Below, in pieces: positions 1 through 8,453 of a stretch of DNA of 64,000 bases. Positions within the stretch are counted from its first letter, which is position 1, and the number at the start of each line of letters is the position of its first letter. Source of the DNA: an uncultured Selenomonadales bacterium. Lineage in GTDB: Bacteria > Bacillota > Negativicutes > Selenomonadales > Selenomonadaceae. Both the position numbers and the translations under genes were made by a program. Location: NCBI GenBank assembly GCA_900314765.1, contig OMWN01000099.1:1-64000 (forward strand). Reading direction: 5' to 3'. The notes below the pieces were generated by a model. The model ran no database searches. It was not told the origin of the DNA and saw nothing but the letters and a program-made list of their open reading frames with translations.

Positions 1-216
1 CCTCTCCGCCCCCTGTGGGGGCACCTCCCCCAGAGTGGGAGGCATAGGATGAGAGGCTTTGTAGTCTGAAGTTAAACGAAAGAATAAAGCATTCTACACT
101 CTCGTTAGACGATTATTTAGCTAGCAAATCGATTCAGCTAATGTAAATAATCCCGGCATCTGTAACGCCAGCCTCCCCAATGGGGGAGGTGCCGAGCGAA
201 TGCGAGGCGGAGAGGG
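1..216. repeat. MITE-like element with ~44-bp terminal inverted repeats
   Basis: The first 44 bases (CCTCTCCGCC, then GCACCTCCCCCA and GGGAGGC) recur inverted at 171-215, where GCCTCCCC is followed by GGGGGAGGTGCC and GGCGGAGAGG. Each arm is itself a small palindrome (CCTCCC/GGGAGG). The ~125-bp interior is AT-richer and has no credible ORF. GC-rich terminal inverted repeats around a non-coding core fit a non-autonomous MITE-like repeat. The left end lies at the window edge, so a target-site duplication cannot be checked. Positions 217-278 hold nothing I recognise. Confidence 0.6.
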
Positions 217-278
217 TTGCACCCCACCATTGCACTAGTCAACAAAATGGACACAAATTTTACAAACTCATAGGCATG

Positions 279-320
279 AAAAAAGCTGACCTCAACGACG
301 TTTTGTCGCGGTCAGCTTTT
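279..320 (-). terminator. Intrinsic terminator after the envelope operon
   Basis: AAAAGCTGACC at 281-291 pairs with GGTCAGCTTTT at 310-320, with a loop of about 18 bases, just past the stop of the phosphoethanolamine transferase gene. Read on the minus strand the hairpin is followed by a short T-run. It is A-rich upstream and T-rich downstream, so it could act in both directions. Confidence 0.75.
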
Positions 321-334
321 GCTTATGGAAAATT

Positions 335-2053
335 TTATTGCAGATAAGAATCATTCACCTCAAAGACCTGCTCAGTGTTGCCACCGAGTATTTGCTTCTC
401 GTAGTCGAGGTGATTGAAAATGCGCGGACGCGTCGCATCGAACGCGCTGTTGATGACGCTTTTCTTTGGATTGTAGTCCTCCGTCTTGACGTCAGCCACA
501 TCGAGCATCGTATGTATCATATCATCCGTCATGTATGGCCTGTTCACAGCCTCCATCACGGCTTTCCACTTCTCTGGGTATTTCGCCTTGAACGCGTCAG
601 ACGCCCAAACAATCATGGGAATCTCAATCATGTGGCGATTCGGATTTTCCTCGATGTGACCCGAGACGCTGCCTTCATCATAGACGGCCTCGCCGTGGTC
701 TGGAACGTAAAACACGATGGCTTCCTCATCTTTGAAGCGATCGATGATGGATTTGACGACGTAGTCATTGTAGAGGAGCGCATTATCGTACTCCGCCACC
801 ACGGATTTGAACTGCTCCGAGACATTCAGCTTTATATCCTTGCCCGTGAATTTGTTGAAGGAATACGGATAACGGTTATAGTAAAGCCCGTGCCCGCCCA
901 TCAAATGCAGCACGAAAAAGTTCTTGTCGCCCGTGCGCTCCGCCATTGCGTTGTCCAAGAGCGGGAACAGTTCCTCGTCGAGTATGCCCGTGTCCTCCAT
1001 CGAGTCACGCAATCGCGTGAACTCATGCACATTGCTGTGGTCTGCATAGACCTGTGCCACGCTGCCCCACGAGCCAGAGCTCTCTTGATTGGAAAGCCAA
1101 TGCGTTTTATATCCTGCGGCGTTCATGATGTCAATGAGATTGTTGTAATCGTACCACGGGCGCTCGGACTCATGGTCGCAAAACGTAAAAAGCTCCGACA
1201 GCACGGCAACGGTCGTCGAATGTGGGCTGATGATGTCGCGAAACACGGCGATGTCGCCATTCGCTGACATCTCGTCAAGGTAAGGCGTATTCGGCAAATA
1301 ATAGCCGTAAAGATGCATATGATTGCGATTCGTCGACTCACCAAGAATGAACACAATGTTTTTTATCTCGCTGTTGTTCTCTGTAATCTTCACGTCATTC
1401 GTGATTTTATTCGCGAGACGGTGATATGCCCTCATGTTGTTGACGGCAGTGATGGTCGCATTCGTGAGGCGCTGTATCGGCAGCATTTCCTCAGAAACGA
1501 AATTTGAATAGCAGACAGCCGTTGGAACCGCGACAACGAACGACAAAATCATGACCGCGTTGAACACGGGCGCGATGAGTTTTGTCTCGAAATGAAATTT
1601 GCTCCACAAATTCTTTTTGGCAGCAAAGACGATTGCCGCCACCAGAACGATGAGCCCCACAATCTCAGGCAGCGTCACGTACATCTTGATGAACTCTATC
1701 GTTTCTTTCTCGTTTGTCTCGAGTATCGCGTTGACGATGCCTGAGCCAATCAGCGCCCTGTAGTTCAGCATGACGAAGAACTCAATCGCGAACGGGATGA
1801 AGCAAATCACGAACGCTATCACCTTGAGCGCCTTGAATAAGGAAGGCGGCAGATGACGATAGCATATATACGTCAAAATCATTATCGGGAAAAACAGCGT
1901 CAGTCCGTACTCGATGCAAAGCAAAAACTCATGCTTGTGTATGACAGACCATGCGAGCGTCGCAAAATTCACGAAAAAAAAGAGCAGTACGAAGCCGCTG
2001 TTTTCCTCGAAGCAGTCAGCCATACGCTCAAGAAATGTTCTAATCCTTGACAA
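335..2053 (-). CDS. Phosphoethanolamine transferase (sulfatase superfamily, EptA/CptA-like)
   Basis: A 572-residue inner-membrane enzyme expected to move phosphoethanolamine from phosphatidylethanolamine to an envelope glycan such as the lipid A or LPS core. Residues 1-185 contain about five hydrophobic segments, followed by a periplasmic sulfatase-fold domain. The stretch ILGESTNRNHMHLYGY places the metal-binding Glu at 239 and the Thr nucleophile at 241, as in EptA-type enzymes. A later VPDHGE motif and a conserved His (SGHIEEN) supply further metal or substrate ligands. It is last in the operon psd-pssA-GT2-queD-queE, 36 bp after queE, so PE supply and PE use are in one transcript. The family is secure. 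The acceptor is not visible, and other phosphoglycol transferases of this superfamily are possible. Confidence 0.85.
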   Translation of the reverse strand: MSRIRTFLERMADCFEENSGFVLLFFFVNFATLAWSVIHKHEFLLCIEYGLTLFFPIMILTYICYRHLPPSLFKALKVIAFVICFIPFAIEFFVMLNYRALIGSGIVNAILETNEKETIEFIKMYVTLPEIVGLIVLVAAIVFAAKKNLWSKFHFETKLIAPVFNAVMILSFVVAVPTAVCYSNFVSEEMLPIQRLTNATITAVNNMRAYHRLANKITNDVKITENNSEIKNIVFILGESTNRNHMHLYGYYLPNTPYLDEMSANGDIAVFRDIISPHSTTVAVLSELFTFCDHESERPWYDYNNLIDIMNAAGYKTHWLSNQESSGSWGSVAQVYADHSNVHEFTRLRDSMEDTGILDEELFPLLDNAMAERTGDKNFFVLHLMGGHGLYYNRYPYSFNKFTGKDIKLNVSEQFKSVVAEYDNALLYNDYVVKSIIDRFKDEEAIVFYVPDHGEAVYDEGSVSGHIEENPNRHMIEIPMIVWASDAFKAKYPEKWKAVMEAVNRPYMTDDMIHTMLDVADVKTEDYNPKKSVINSAFDATRPRIFNHLDYEKQILGGNTEQVFEVNDSYLQ

Positions 2054-2089
2054 TTTCCCTTTCTCCTATAGTAAATTTCATACTGAATT

Positions 2090-2836
2090 TCATAGCAAAT
2101 CTATCAGCGTGTGCGTCTGCGGGATGATGCGCACGTCGGTCAGCACATTGAGAGCCGTCCTCTGCACCGAAAGGAGCTTCGCCGCCGTCGGGCGATAGCA
2201 CGTCCCATTCGGCGTCACGGGCTGAATGATGAGCGGCGTGTCCTTGTTCACATCCGCAATGAGCGCAAATGCTTTTTCAAGCTCTGCCATGGGCGTTTCA
2301 TCAGCCACGACGATTTTCACATAGACGTCCTTTTTAGACGCTATTGACAAAAATTCTCTATGCTCATCCCACAGTTCTTTGTGTGTGACGCTCGGCAGCT
2401 TTATGTCCATGCTGATGATGTCGATGAGCGGCAACACACTTTTCAGCCTTTCCGCAAGCGTGCCATTCGTTTCAAGTAGTATCGGCACACCTTCATGAAG
2501 CCGTGGCAGGAAATCCATCAAAAAATCTGACGCCAAAAGCGGCTCGCCGCCCGTAATGCTGACCGCCTGATGACGCATCTGTGCCAGCATTTTATTCACT
2601 ATGTCGGCAAGCTCTTCGCTCTTCACGGGATTATGAATCATGTGAAAAGATTGCGCGCCTACTCCGTCCTCGACACCGCACATCTCAAATGCACCCGCCA
2701 AGTGCATCGTGTCGCAGTAATCACATCTTATGTTGCACCCTGCGAAGCGCACGAAAATCTCAGGATAGCCAACGTACTTTCCCTCACCCTGAACGGATGA
2801 GAAAACTTCGATGACCTCAGCCTTTTTTTCATTCAT
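2090..2836 (-). CDS. queE: 7-carboxy-7-deazaguanine synthase QueE
   Basis: Radical SAM enzyme of queuosine biosynthesis that converts 6-carboxytetrahydropterin to 7-carboxy-7-deazaguanine. The CNIRCDYC motif supplies the three cluster cysteines at 34, 38 and 41 with the CX3CX2C spacing usual for this family, preceded by the typical SVQGEG segment. ITGGEPL matches the SAM-binding GGEP motif. The frame is open further upstream, but the ATG at 2836 gives a normal 248-residue protein. It lies 7 bp past the queD stop and has a GAGG-type ribosome site inside queD. Its substrate is the product of the adjacent queD. QueC and QueF are not in the window. Tgt, which uses the end product, is encoded about 53 kb away. 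Confidence 0.93.
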   Translation of the reverse strand: MNEKKAEVIEVFSSVQGEGKYVGYPEIFVRFAGCNIRCDYCDTMHLAGAFEMCGVEDGVGAQSFHMIHNPVKSEELADIVNKMLAQMRHQAVSITGGEPLLASDFLMDFLPRLHEGVPILLETNGTLAERLKSVLPLIDIISMDIKLPSVTHKELWDEHREFLSIASKKDVYVKIVVADETPMAELEKAFALIADVNKDTPLIIQPVTPNGTCYRPTAAKLLSVQRTALNVLTDVRIIPQTHTLIDLL

Positions 2837-2843
2837 CGCGCTG

Positions 2844-3227
2844 TCAATCCTCGCTGTAGCGCACAGCTGAATGTGCCGACTCCCAGACGCGCACGCTTTT
2901 AAGGACAGCACGCTCTCCATCGAACACCTTCGACGATTTGATTGCGCTGTAAATGTATTTGGCGATATTCTCGGCTGTCGGATTTATATTGTGTTCCTTG
3001 AACATCGGCAGCTCATTCAGATATTGATGGTCGAGCTCACCGAGGACATCCTTGAGCTTCTGACGGACGCCCTTGAAATCGACGAGCATGCCGAGCTCAT
3101 CGAGCTCTGTACCCGCCGCATTCACCTCAACGCGCCACGTATGACCATGCAGCCTGTCGCATTTCCCTGGATACGATACGACGCGATGAGCCGCATCGAA
3201 TGTATCTTGGACTTCTATTTCAAACAT
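2844..3227 (-). CDS. queD: 6-carboxy-5,6,7,8-tetrahydropterin synthase QueD
   Basis: A 127-residue protein of the 6-pyruvoyltetrahydropterin synthase family that makes 6-carboxytetrahydropterin from dihydroneopterin triphosphate, the second step to queuosine. Zinc ligands are His14 (FDAAH), His27 and His29 (LHGHTW). Cys23 in GKCDRLHGH is the catalytic cysteine expected for QueD. It sits directly upstream of queE, which takes its product, and 31 bp downstream of the GT2 gene. It therefore appears to be carried on the envelope operon transcript. Confidence 0.93.
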   Translation of the reverse strand: MFEIEVQDTFDAAHRVVSYPGKCDRLHGHTWRVEVNAAGTELDELGMLVDFKGVRQKLKDVLGELDHQYLNELPMFKEHNINPTAENIAKYIYSAIKSSKVFDGERAVLKSVRVWESAHSAVRYSED

Positions 3228-3258
3228 TTAAGAAATACACCTCATATTAAAACAAAAA

Positions 3259-4503
3259 TCAAGTTCGTTCCTCATTCATGAACTCGCTGTAGGAAAGAGC
3301 CCTCGTATGTTTCGTATGGCTCCACTCATGGTCATTGCGATGAATGAATCCCATGAAGACGATTGGTATCCATGAGTAAATGAAAATCGGATAGAGCAAC
3401 AGATAGAACCATGCCTTTGGTTTTGCATGCACTTTGATGAGCACAATCATCGGCAGAACATACTGAACAATCGTGATGGCCGTCATGAGCTCTGACGGCA
3501 TGAAGTTATAAATATTCGTGTAGAACGGCGGGAAAAGCAGCTGAATGTAGCTGATGAGGATGAAAATCGTCGATATCATCAGAAAGTGCGGCTGTACAAG
3601 ATGAAAGCAGCCGTCAATGATGCGTATGTCGTGCTGACGAATGCCTTCGCGCAGCATCTTCGGAATGAAGCGATCCGCCACATCGAACTGACCTTGCGCC
3701 CAGCGGCGACGCTGACGATATGCCTGCATGAACGTAAGCGGCTTCTCGTCGTATACGATGGCGTCGTGCGCCCACGTTGTCTTTATGCCCTCGCACAGCG
3801 ACTTCATCGTGAACTCCATGTCCTCCGTCAGACACGTCGCTCCCCAGCCGTGGCGCTTCAGCACATCCGTCGTGATGCACATGCCCGTGCCGCCAAGGAC
3901 TGACGACAGGCCAATATTCGTCTTTGCCAAATGCCAAACATAGTCGATGACCCAGAACGAAATCGCAAACGTGCCTGAAATCCATGTGTCGTATGGATTC
4001 TTTGCATCAAGGAAACCCTGTATGACTTTGTCGCCCTTGAGCAATCTGTTATTCATCTCAAGGAGAAACTTCGGATGAACGAGATTGTCTGCATCGAAAA
4101 CGCAAATGGCATCATACTGGCGCTTCATGCTGAAAAGACGGTTGAACATCCACTCGAGCGCGAAGCCTTTGCCCTTATCCTTGTCATTCGTGCGCTCGCA
4201 GACAATGGCGCCCGCCTTGCCCGCTATCTCGGCCGTATTGTCGTTGCAGTTATCGGCAATCACGAATATGTCATAAAGTTCCTTCGGATAATCAAGGCGC
4301 TTCAAGTTGTCAATCAGCTGTCCAATGACGGCGCTCTCGTTGTGCGCCGCCACGATCACGGCAAACGTCTTTTGCGGTGTGAGTATCTTCTTTTCTTTGC
4401 GACGCCACAGGCCAAAGAAGGCAATGAAGCAATAATATATCGTAAAGAAAAACATGATGAGCTGCAGCGGAACCATCACAGCATCGAACCAATAGTTAAA
4501 CAA
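3259..4503 (-). CDS. Membrane glycosyltransferase, GT2 family
   Basis: A 414-residue GT-A enzyme of the processive or semi-processive GT2 type. It has one N-terminal hydrophobic segment (about residues 10-32), then a nucleotide-sugar domain with VAAHNES, FDADN (DxD at about 137-139), LTEDME and QRRRWAQGQ. This D, DxD, ED, Q(x)RRW set is shared with cellulose- and hyaluronan-synthase-like enzymes. Several membrane segments follow in the last 130 residues. The start is TTG (4503) with AGGAGG about 5 bases upstream. It lies between pssA and queD. A role in lipid glycosylation or surface polysaccharide synthesis fits, but donor and acceptor cannot be read from the sequence. Confidence 0.8.
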   Translation of the reverse strand: MFNYWFDAVMVPLQLIMFFFTIYYCFIAFFGLWRRKEKKILTPQKTFAVIVAAHNESAVIGQLIDNLKRLDYPKELYDIFVIADNCNDNTAEIAGKAGAIVCERTNDKDKGKGFALEWMFNRLFSMKRQYDAICVFDADNLVHPKFLLEMNNRLLKGDKVIQGFLDAKNPYDTWISGTFAISFWVIDYVWHLAKTNIGLSSVLGGTGMCITTDVLKRHGWGATCLTEDMEFTMKSLCEGIKTTWAHDAIVYDEKPLTFMQAYRQRRRWAQGQFDVADRFIPKMLREGIRQHDIRIIDGCFHLVQPHFLMISTIFILISYIQLLFPPFYTNIYNFMPSELMTAITIVQYVLPMIVLIKVHAKPKAWFYLLLYPIFIYSWIPIVFMGFIHRNDHEWSHTKHTRALSYSEFMNEERT

Positions 4504-4526
4504 TTTTTCCTCCTGATGATGAAAAC

Positions 4527-5231
4527 TCAGTCATTGCCGCTGACACTGGCAATAATCGAGTTTATGATGCCGAAAAGCGCATACGTCGCAAAAATGCCGA
4601 ACAGCACGGCAAAATGAATCGCGGAGCTTCCCACATAAAGTATCGCGATGAAAATGACGGCAGCGAGAACTTTTGACACCATATAAATCTTCTCGCCCTT
4701 GCCCTTGAAATCGGGGTAATGAACATGGCTCACCATCAAGAAAGCGACAATGGTCATTATGATGGGATAGGCATAGCCGAGCGTGTGAGGGTCAAAGCCA
4801 ATCGCGTTCATCAGAAGCGTGGACGTCGCGACAAAGCACCCGCCTGCCGGTATGGCGAGACCCATGAAATAGCCATGCACGATGCCGACATTGACATTGA
4901 AGCGAGCAAGACGCCACATGCCGCAAAGCGCGAAGATAATGGCAACAATCCAGCCCAAATAGCCGAAAGCATCCAAGCACAGCTTATACGCCAGTATGCC
5001 GGGTGCCACGCCAAACGAGACGAGGTCGCAGAGTGAGTCCATTTCCTTGCCCATCTCGCTTGACACGCCAAAGAAGCGGGCGGCCCTGCCGTCCATGCCG
5101 TCAGCGCACAGAGCAATGAGGATGAATATCGACCCCATGAATAAATCGCCATTCATCGTAGATAATATAGAACAGACACCAAACAGAAGATTTGATGATG
5201 TCAATGCGTTTGGAATTATAGACTTACCCAT
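4527..5231 (-). CDS. pssA: CDP-diacylglycerol--serine O-phosphatidyltransferase PssA
   Basis: Integral membrane enzyme that makes phosphatidylserine from CDP-diacylglycerol and serine. It carries a complete CDP-alcohol phosphotransferase motif, D44-x2-D47-G-x2-A51-R52-x8-G61-x3-D65-x3-D69, in a 234-residue protein with about seven hydrophobic segments. Its start overlaps the psd stop by 8 bp, the common psd-pssA arrangement, so the two are translationally linked. Together they provide phosphatidylethanolamine, the donor for the transferase at the end of the same operon. Confidence 0.94.
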   Translation of the reverse strand: MGKSIIPNALTSSNLLFGVCSILSTMNGDLFMGSIFILIALCADGMDGRAARFFGVSSEMGKEMDSLCDLVSFGVAPGILAYKLCLDAFGYLGWIVAIIFALCGMWRLARFNVNVGIVHGYFMGLAIPAGGCFVATSTLLMNAIGFDPHTLGYAYPIIMTIVAFLMVSHVHYPDFKGKGEKIYMVSKVLAAVIFIAILYVGSSAIHFAVLFGIFATYALFGIINSIIASVSGND

Positions 5232-5856
5232 TAGATTTTATCCTCCCGATTATCGTTTCTCCGCCGACAACTTTGTCGCCCTTTTTCACAAGCACCTCAA
5301 CAGAGCGCGGCATTACAATCTCCGTGCACGAGCCAAAGCGAATGAGACCGTACCTCTCGCCCTTTTCGAGCTTGTCATCGAGTGTCACCCACGAGACGAT
5401 GCGCCGTGCCAAAATACCCGCAATCTGCGTCACAGTCACACGCAGGCGGTCATTTTCTATGCCTATCATGTGACGTTCATTTTCAAACCCGACTTGATCC
5501 TTGTACGCAGGTCTGAACCGCCCGCATATATAGGACTGCACTTTTATGACGCCCTCTATAGGGCTGCGATTGATGTGCACATTGAAAACGGACAGAAAAA
5601 TAACCACTTTATTGCATGGCTCTTTGACAAAATCATCATCGTCGAGCGGCACAATCTCCATGACCTTGCCATCTGCCGGCGATACGATGACATCGTCATC
5701 CTCTGGGATTTTGCGATCTGGATTGCGAAAGAAATACGCAAAATACAGCATCAGCACGACGGGCGGTATCGCCCAATATGGTCCCAGCACAAGTGCCAAT
5801 ATCACGGCAACGACAAGAGCCACGAGAATAAAAGGAAAGCCATCCTTTAAAATCAT
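5224..5856 (-). CDS. psd: Phosphatidylserine decarboxylase proenzyme
   Basis: Converts phosphatidylserine to phosphatidylethanolamine. This is the short, archaeal/Firmicute-like form (210 residues). Two N-terminal hydrophobic segments lie at about 8-42, followed by the catalytic core with SPADGKV and VHINRSPIEG. The self-cleavage site is in RFGSCTEI: the bond between Gly175 and Ser176 should break, and Ser176 becomes the pyruvoyl cofactor of the small subunit. First gene of its operon, with a good promoter 50-80 bp upstream. The pssA start overlaps its stop. Confidence 0.94.
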   Translation of the reverse strand: MILKDGFPFILVALVVAVILALVLGPYWAIPPVVLMLYFAYFFRNPDRKIPEDDDVIVSPADGKVMEIVPLDDDDFVKEPCNKVVIFLSVFNVHINRSPIEGVIKVQSYICGRFRPAYKDQVGFENERHMIGIENDRLRVTVTQIAGILARRIVSWVTLDDKLEKGERYGLIRFGSCTEIVMPRSVEVLVKKGDKVVGGETIIGRIKSNG

Positions 5857-5904
5857 GAGCTTCGCTCCTTAGAAATCGAAATCTTCTTCATAAGCATGAT
5901 AAAT

Positions 5905-5933
5905 ATTATAGTATTACAAATTTTCTTTGTCTA
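5905..5933 (-). promoter_or_regulatory. Sigma-70-type promoter for the psd operon
   Basis: On the minus strand, TAGACA (5928-5933) and TATAAT (5905-5910) are separated by 17 bp, about 50 bp before the psd start. The -10 is perfect and the -35 matches 5 of 6. This gives psd-pssA-GT2-queDE-transferase its own promoter, separate from the WecG-like gene upstream. Confidence 0.7.
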
Positions 5934-5949
5934 GCCTTTTCTATTCCTA

Positions 5950-6684
5950 TCAACTTTTGCGAGACGCATGAACCTTCATGACAAATTTTGGCAACGCCAT
6001 GAGACGTCCGATGCGTTTCGGCTGCCTAAGCCCGCGGAAAAGCCACTCGAGCTTTGCGCGTTGCATCCATTTCGGAGCGCGCGGGACAATGCCCGCCATG
6101 ACGTCGAGCGTCCCCCCCACGCCTATGGCCAACGGCACGCCGATGTCACGCTGATATTTCTTCAGCCATTTCTCCTGCTTTGGCACGCCCAGTGCCGCAA
6201 TGAGCAAATCGGGATTTGCCTTTTTTATTTCCGCGACGATTTTCTCGTTGTCTTTCTCCGTGAAATAGCCATTGCGCGTTCCGACGATGTCAATGCCTGG
6301 ATATTTTTCCTCGGCAGCGTGCTTTGCGGCATCCGAAACGCCAGGCGCAGAGCCAAAGAAGAACACACGGCGATGACGACTTGGCGCCTCCCTCAATATT
6401 TCCTGCACGAGGTCATAGCCCGCCACGCGCTCTGGCATCTCGTGATGAAGATGATGAGCCGCCCATACAGTGCCCGCGCCGTCCGGTACTACGAGCGACG
6501 CAGAGTTTAGAATATCGCGGAGGCTCTCGTCGTATGTTGCCATCATGATCATTTCGGCATTCGCCGTGGCGATAAGATGATGACCATCGGCGTCATCCAT
6601 GAACCGCTCCGCTTCTTCGACAGCCTCAGCCATTGTGATGGAAGCGACATTCACTCCAAGTATATTTACTGTCTTATATGGCAA
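5950..6684 (-). CDS. WecG/TagA/CpsF-family glycosyltransferase
   Basis: GT26 enzyme that adds an N-acetylmannosamine-type sugar to an undecaprenyl-linked intermediate in teichoic acid, ECA or exopolysaccharide assembly. Family landmarks are ATANAEMI, VVPDGAGTVWAA, FFGSAPGV, GTRNGYF, ALGVPKQEKW and GVGGTLDVMAG. I place the start at TTG 6684, which has GAGAGGAG 8 bases upstream and gives 244 residues. An in-frame ATG at 6729 has no ribosome site. The protein has no obvious membrane segment, typical of peripheral TagA proteins. It is monocistronic or weakly linked to psd, 93 bp downstream. The sugar and pathway are not determined. Confidence 0.85.
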   Translation of the reverse strand: MPYKTVNILGVNVASITMAEAVEEAERFMDDADGHHLIATANAEMIMMATYDESLRDILNSASLVVPDGAGTVWAAHHLHHEMPERVAGYDLVQEILREAPSRHRRVFFFGSAPGVSDAAKHAAEEKYPGIDIVGTRNGYFTEKDNEKIVAEIKKANPDLLIAALGVPKQEKWLKKYQRDIGVPLAIGVGGTLDVMAGIVPRAPKWMQRAKLEWLFRGLRQPKRIGRLMALPKFVMKVHASRKS

Positions 6685-6763
6685 GAAGTTTTCTCCTCTC
6701 TTTGCTTCGCTATACGAAAATTTGTGCATTGAGTAAGACTCATAAAGTCATACAGCTTGCCAT

Positions 6764-6792
6764 ATTCTACCACGTTGAAAAATTTATGGCAA
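6764..6792 (-). promoter_or_regulatory. Sigma-70-type promoter for the WecG/TagA-like gene
   Basis: On the minus strand, TTGCCA (6787-6792), a 17-bp spacer and TAGAAT (6764-6769). The predicted transcript start near 6757 leaves about 70 bases before the TTG start at 6684. Confidence 0.65.
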
Positions 6793-6823
6793 ACAAAGAC
6801 GCAGGTACATGGGATTTAAATTT

Positions 6824-8332
6824 TTACGATTTTAAGTCGCCTGTGCTCGTGAAGAAGCATGACTTGCCAACGAATTCACGAAGAATCGAATTGTTCGGTA
6901 TCTCGTCCTCGTTCGTGATGTCAGCAAAATACGGACAGAAGTCGAGCAGGCGACGCGCCTTTTTGTATTCAGGCATATTGGGGCTCACTTGCTTGAGAAG
7001 AGGAACCACGTATTTTTTCAAGACGGCGAGCTCATAAAGCAGTGCCGAATTGAACACGGCATCGGCTTCCTCTTGGAATGGGAAAATATTTTTCTCCTCG
7101 CCCGCTCTGACATCTGGCCATTGGCGCAGTGTCTTGAGCGCACTCGAACCTCTGAACTGATAATCGCGCACGAGCCTTCTGATGAGGCGAGCGTCCGTTG
7201 TTGGAATCCTGTTGTGTGCATCGATATTGAGCTGCGTGAGTGCGCTCACATATATTTTGAATTTCTTGTCGCGCGGTATCGATGATGTCAGCTTCTCATT
7301 GAGACCGTGTATGCCCTCGACAATGATGGGCTGGCGTGGGCCAATCATGACGGGCTCAGACGGCTTTGGGTCACGCGCGCCGGTGATAAAGTCATAGCGT
7401 GGCAAAGAGACATCGCGCCCCGCCAAAAGCTCGACTAAATCCTCATTGAATTGCTTGACGTCGAGCGCGTCTATCGACTCATAATCGTAACGGCCATCAG
7501 GAGTGAGCGGCGTCGCGTCCCTGTCCACGAAGTAATCGTCGAGTGAGATGGAGACAGGATTAAGGCCGACGACGCGCAGCTGCACCTTTAGCCTTTGCGA
7601 GAATGACGTTTTGCCCGATGACGAAGGCCCCGCGATGAGCACAAGTCTTGCATTGTCGATGTTCTTTTCTATTTTGTCCGCGATTTCAGCGATCTTTTTT
7701 TCCTGCAGCGCCTCAGAAACGCGTATGAGGTCTCCCGCCTTGCCGTTCTGTATTTGCCTGTTGAGATCTGGAATAAACGAGCAATCGAGTATAGATGCCC
7801 ATTTTTTCGAGTCTGACAACGTATGAAGCAGCTTTGGTTGCTCAACGCGCTCGGGAATCTTGCCGCTCATGTCTGGCGTTCTGATGAGCAGTCCCGGCGC
7901 GCAGTAGTCGAGCGCAAACGAGCCAAGAGCGCCCGTGCTTTTCATCATGTCACCATAGAAGTAATCATAGCTGTCCCCGCAGAAATAAATGCTCACCGTC
8001 TCCTGTGGCAACGCCGCAATGAGATTCGCCTTCGCAATTTGTCGGGATTTCTCACCTTTGAAAAGCTGCACGGCTTCACCACGCGGCAGTATTCGCTTCT
8101 CTATTGGAATATCTTCGTCGATGAGCTCGCGCATCCTGCCCGCCAATGTTTTGACCATGCTTTCATCGAGCATATCTTTGCCGTTCATCGTGACATCGCA
8201 GTAAAGGCCCTTATTCGCCGTGAGCCTGACGACGACCTCAGCCTCCGGGTACATCTCCTGCACGGCCATCGTGAACAAAAACACGACCGAGCGGCGATAT
8301 GTGCGTACATTTTCTTCATCATCGTAATACAT
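6824..8332 (-). CDS. Nucleoside (uridine) kinase-like protein, PRK family
   Basis: About 502 residues. The C-terminal half is a phosphoribulokinase/uridine kinase domain with Walker A GPSSSGKT at about 235-242, then SLDDYFVD, YDYESIDALD and VEGIHGLNE. The N-terminal half resembles the TGS/ThrRS-editing-like region fused to such kinases in Firmicutes. That combination is usually annotated as nucleoside or uridine kinase. The ATG at 8332 is chosen because GGAGG lies 7 bases upstream; the in-frame ATGs further upstream have no such site. Substrate and the role of the N-terminal module are unknown to me. Three 11-bp direct repeats lie just upstream. Confidence 0.8.
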   Translation of the reverse strand: MYYDDEENVRTYRRSVVFLFTMAVQEMYPEAEVVVRLTANKGLYCDVTMNGKDMLDESMVKTLAGRMRELIDEDIPIEKRILPRGEAVQLFKGEKSRQIAKANLIAALPQETVSIYFCGDSYDYFYGDMMKSTGALGSFALDYCAPGLLIRTPDMSGKIPERVEQPKLLHTLSDSKKWASILDCSFIPDLNRQIQNGKAGDLIRVSEALQEKKIAEIADKIEKNIDNARLVLIAGPSSSGKTSFSQRLKVQLRVVGLNPVSISLDDYFVDRDATPLTPDGRYDYESIDALDVKQFNEDLVELLAGRDVSLPRYDFITGARDPKPSEPVMIGPRQPIIVEGIHGLNEKLTSSIPRDKKFKIYVSALTQLNIDAHNRIPTTDARLIRRLVRDYQFRGSSALKTLRQWPDVRAGEEKNIFPFQEEADAVFNSALLYELAVLKKYVVPLLKQVSPNMPEYKKARRLLDFCPYFADITNEDEIPNNSILREFVGKSCFFTSTGDLKS

Positions 8333-8353
8333 GCTAAAGCCTCCAAACATCAT

Positions 8354-8386
8354 AGATTGCAAACAGATTGCAAATAGACTGCAAAT
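8354..8386. repeat. Three tandem 11-bp repeats upstream of the nucleoside kinase
   Basis: AGATTGCAAAC, AGATTGCAAAT and AGACTGCAAAT follow one another without gaps. The 11-bp period is about one helical turn, as in arrays of regulator half-sites. They lie 22-54 bases before the kinase start, in the likely 5' untranslated region or promoter. No regulator is identified. Confidence 0.55.
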
Positions 8387-8453
8387 TAACGTCTATGCAC
8401 AAAAAAAGCCTAGAAAAGCACGTTGCCTCCCCAAGCATCACAATCACACAATA

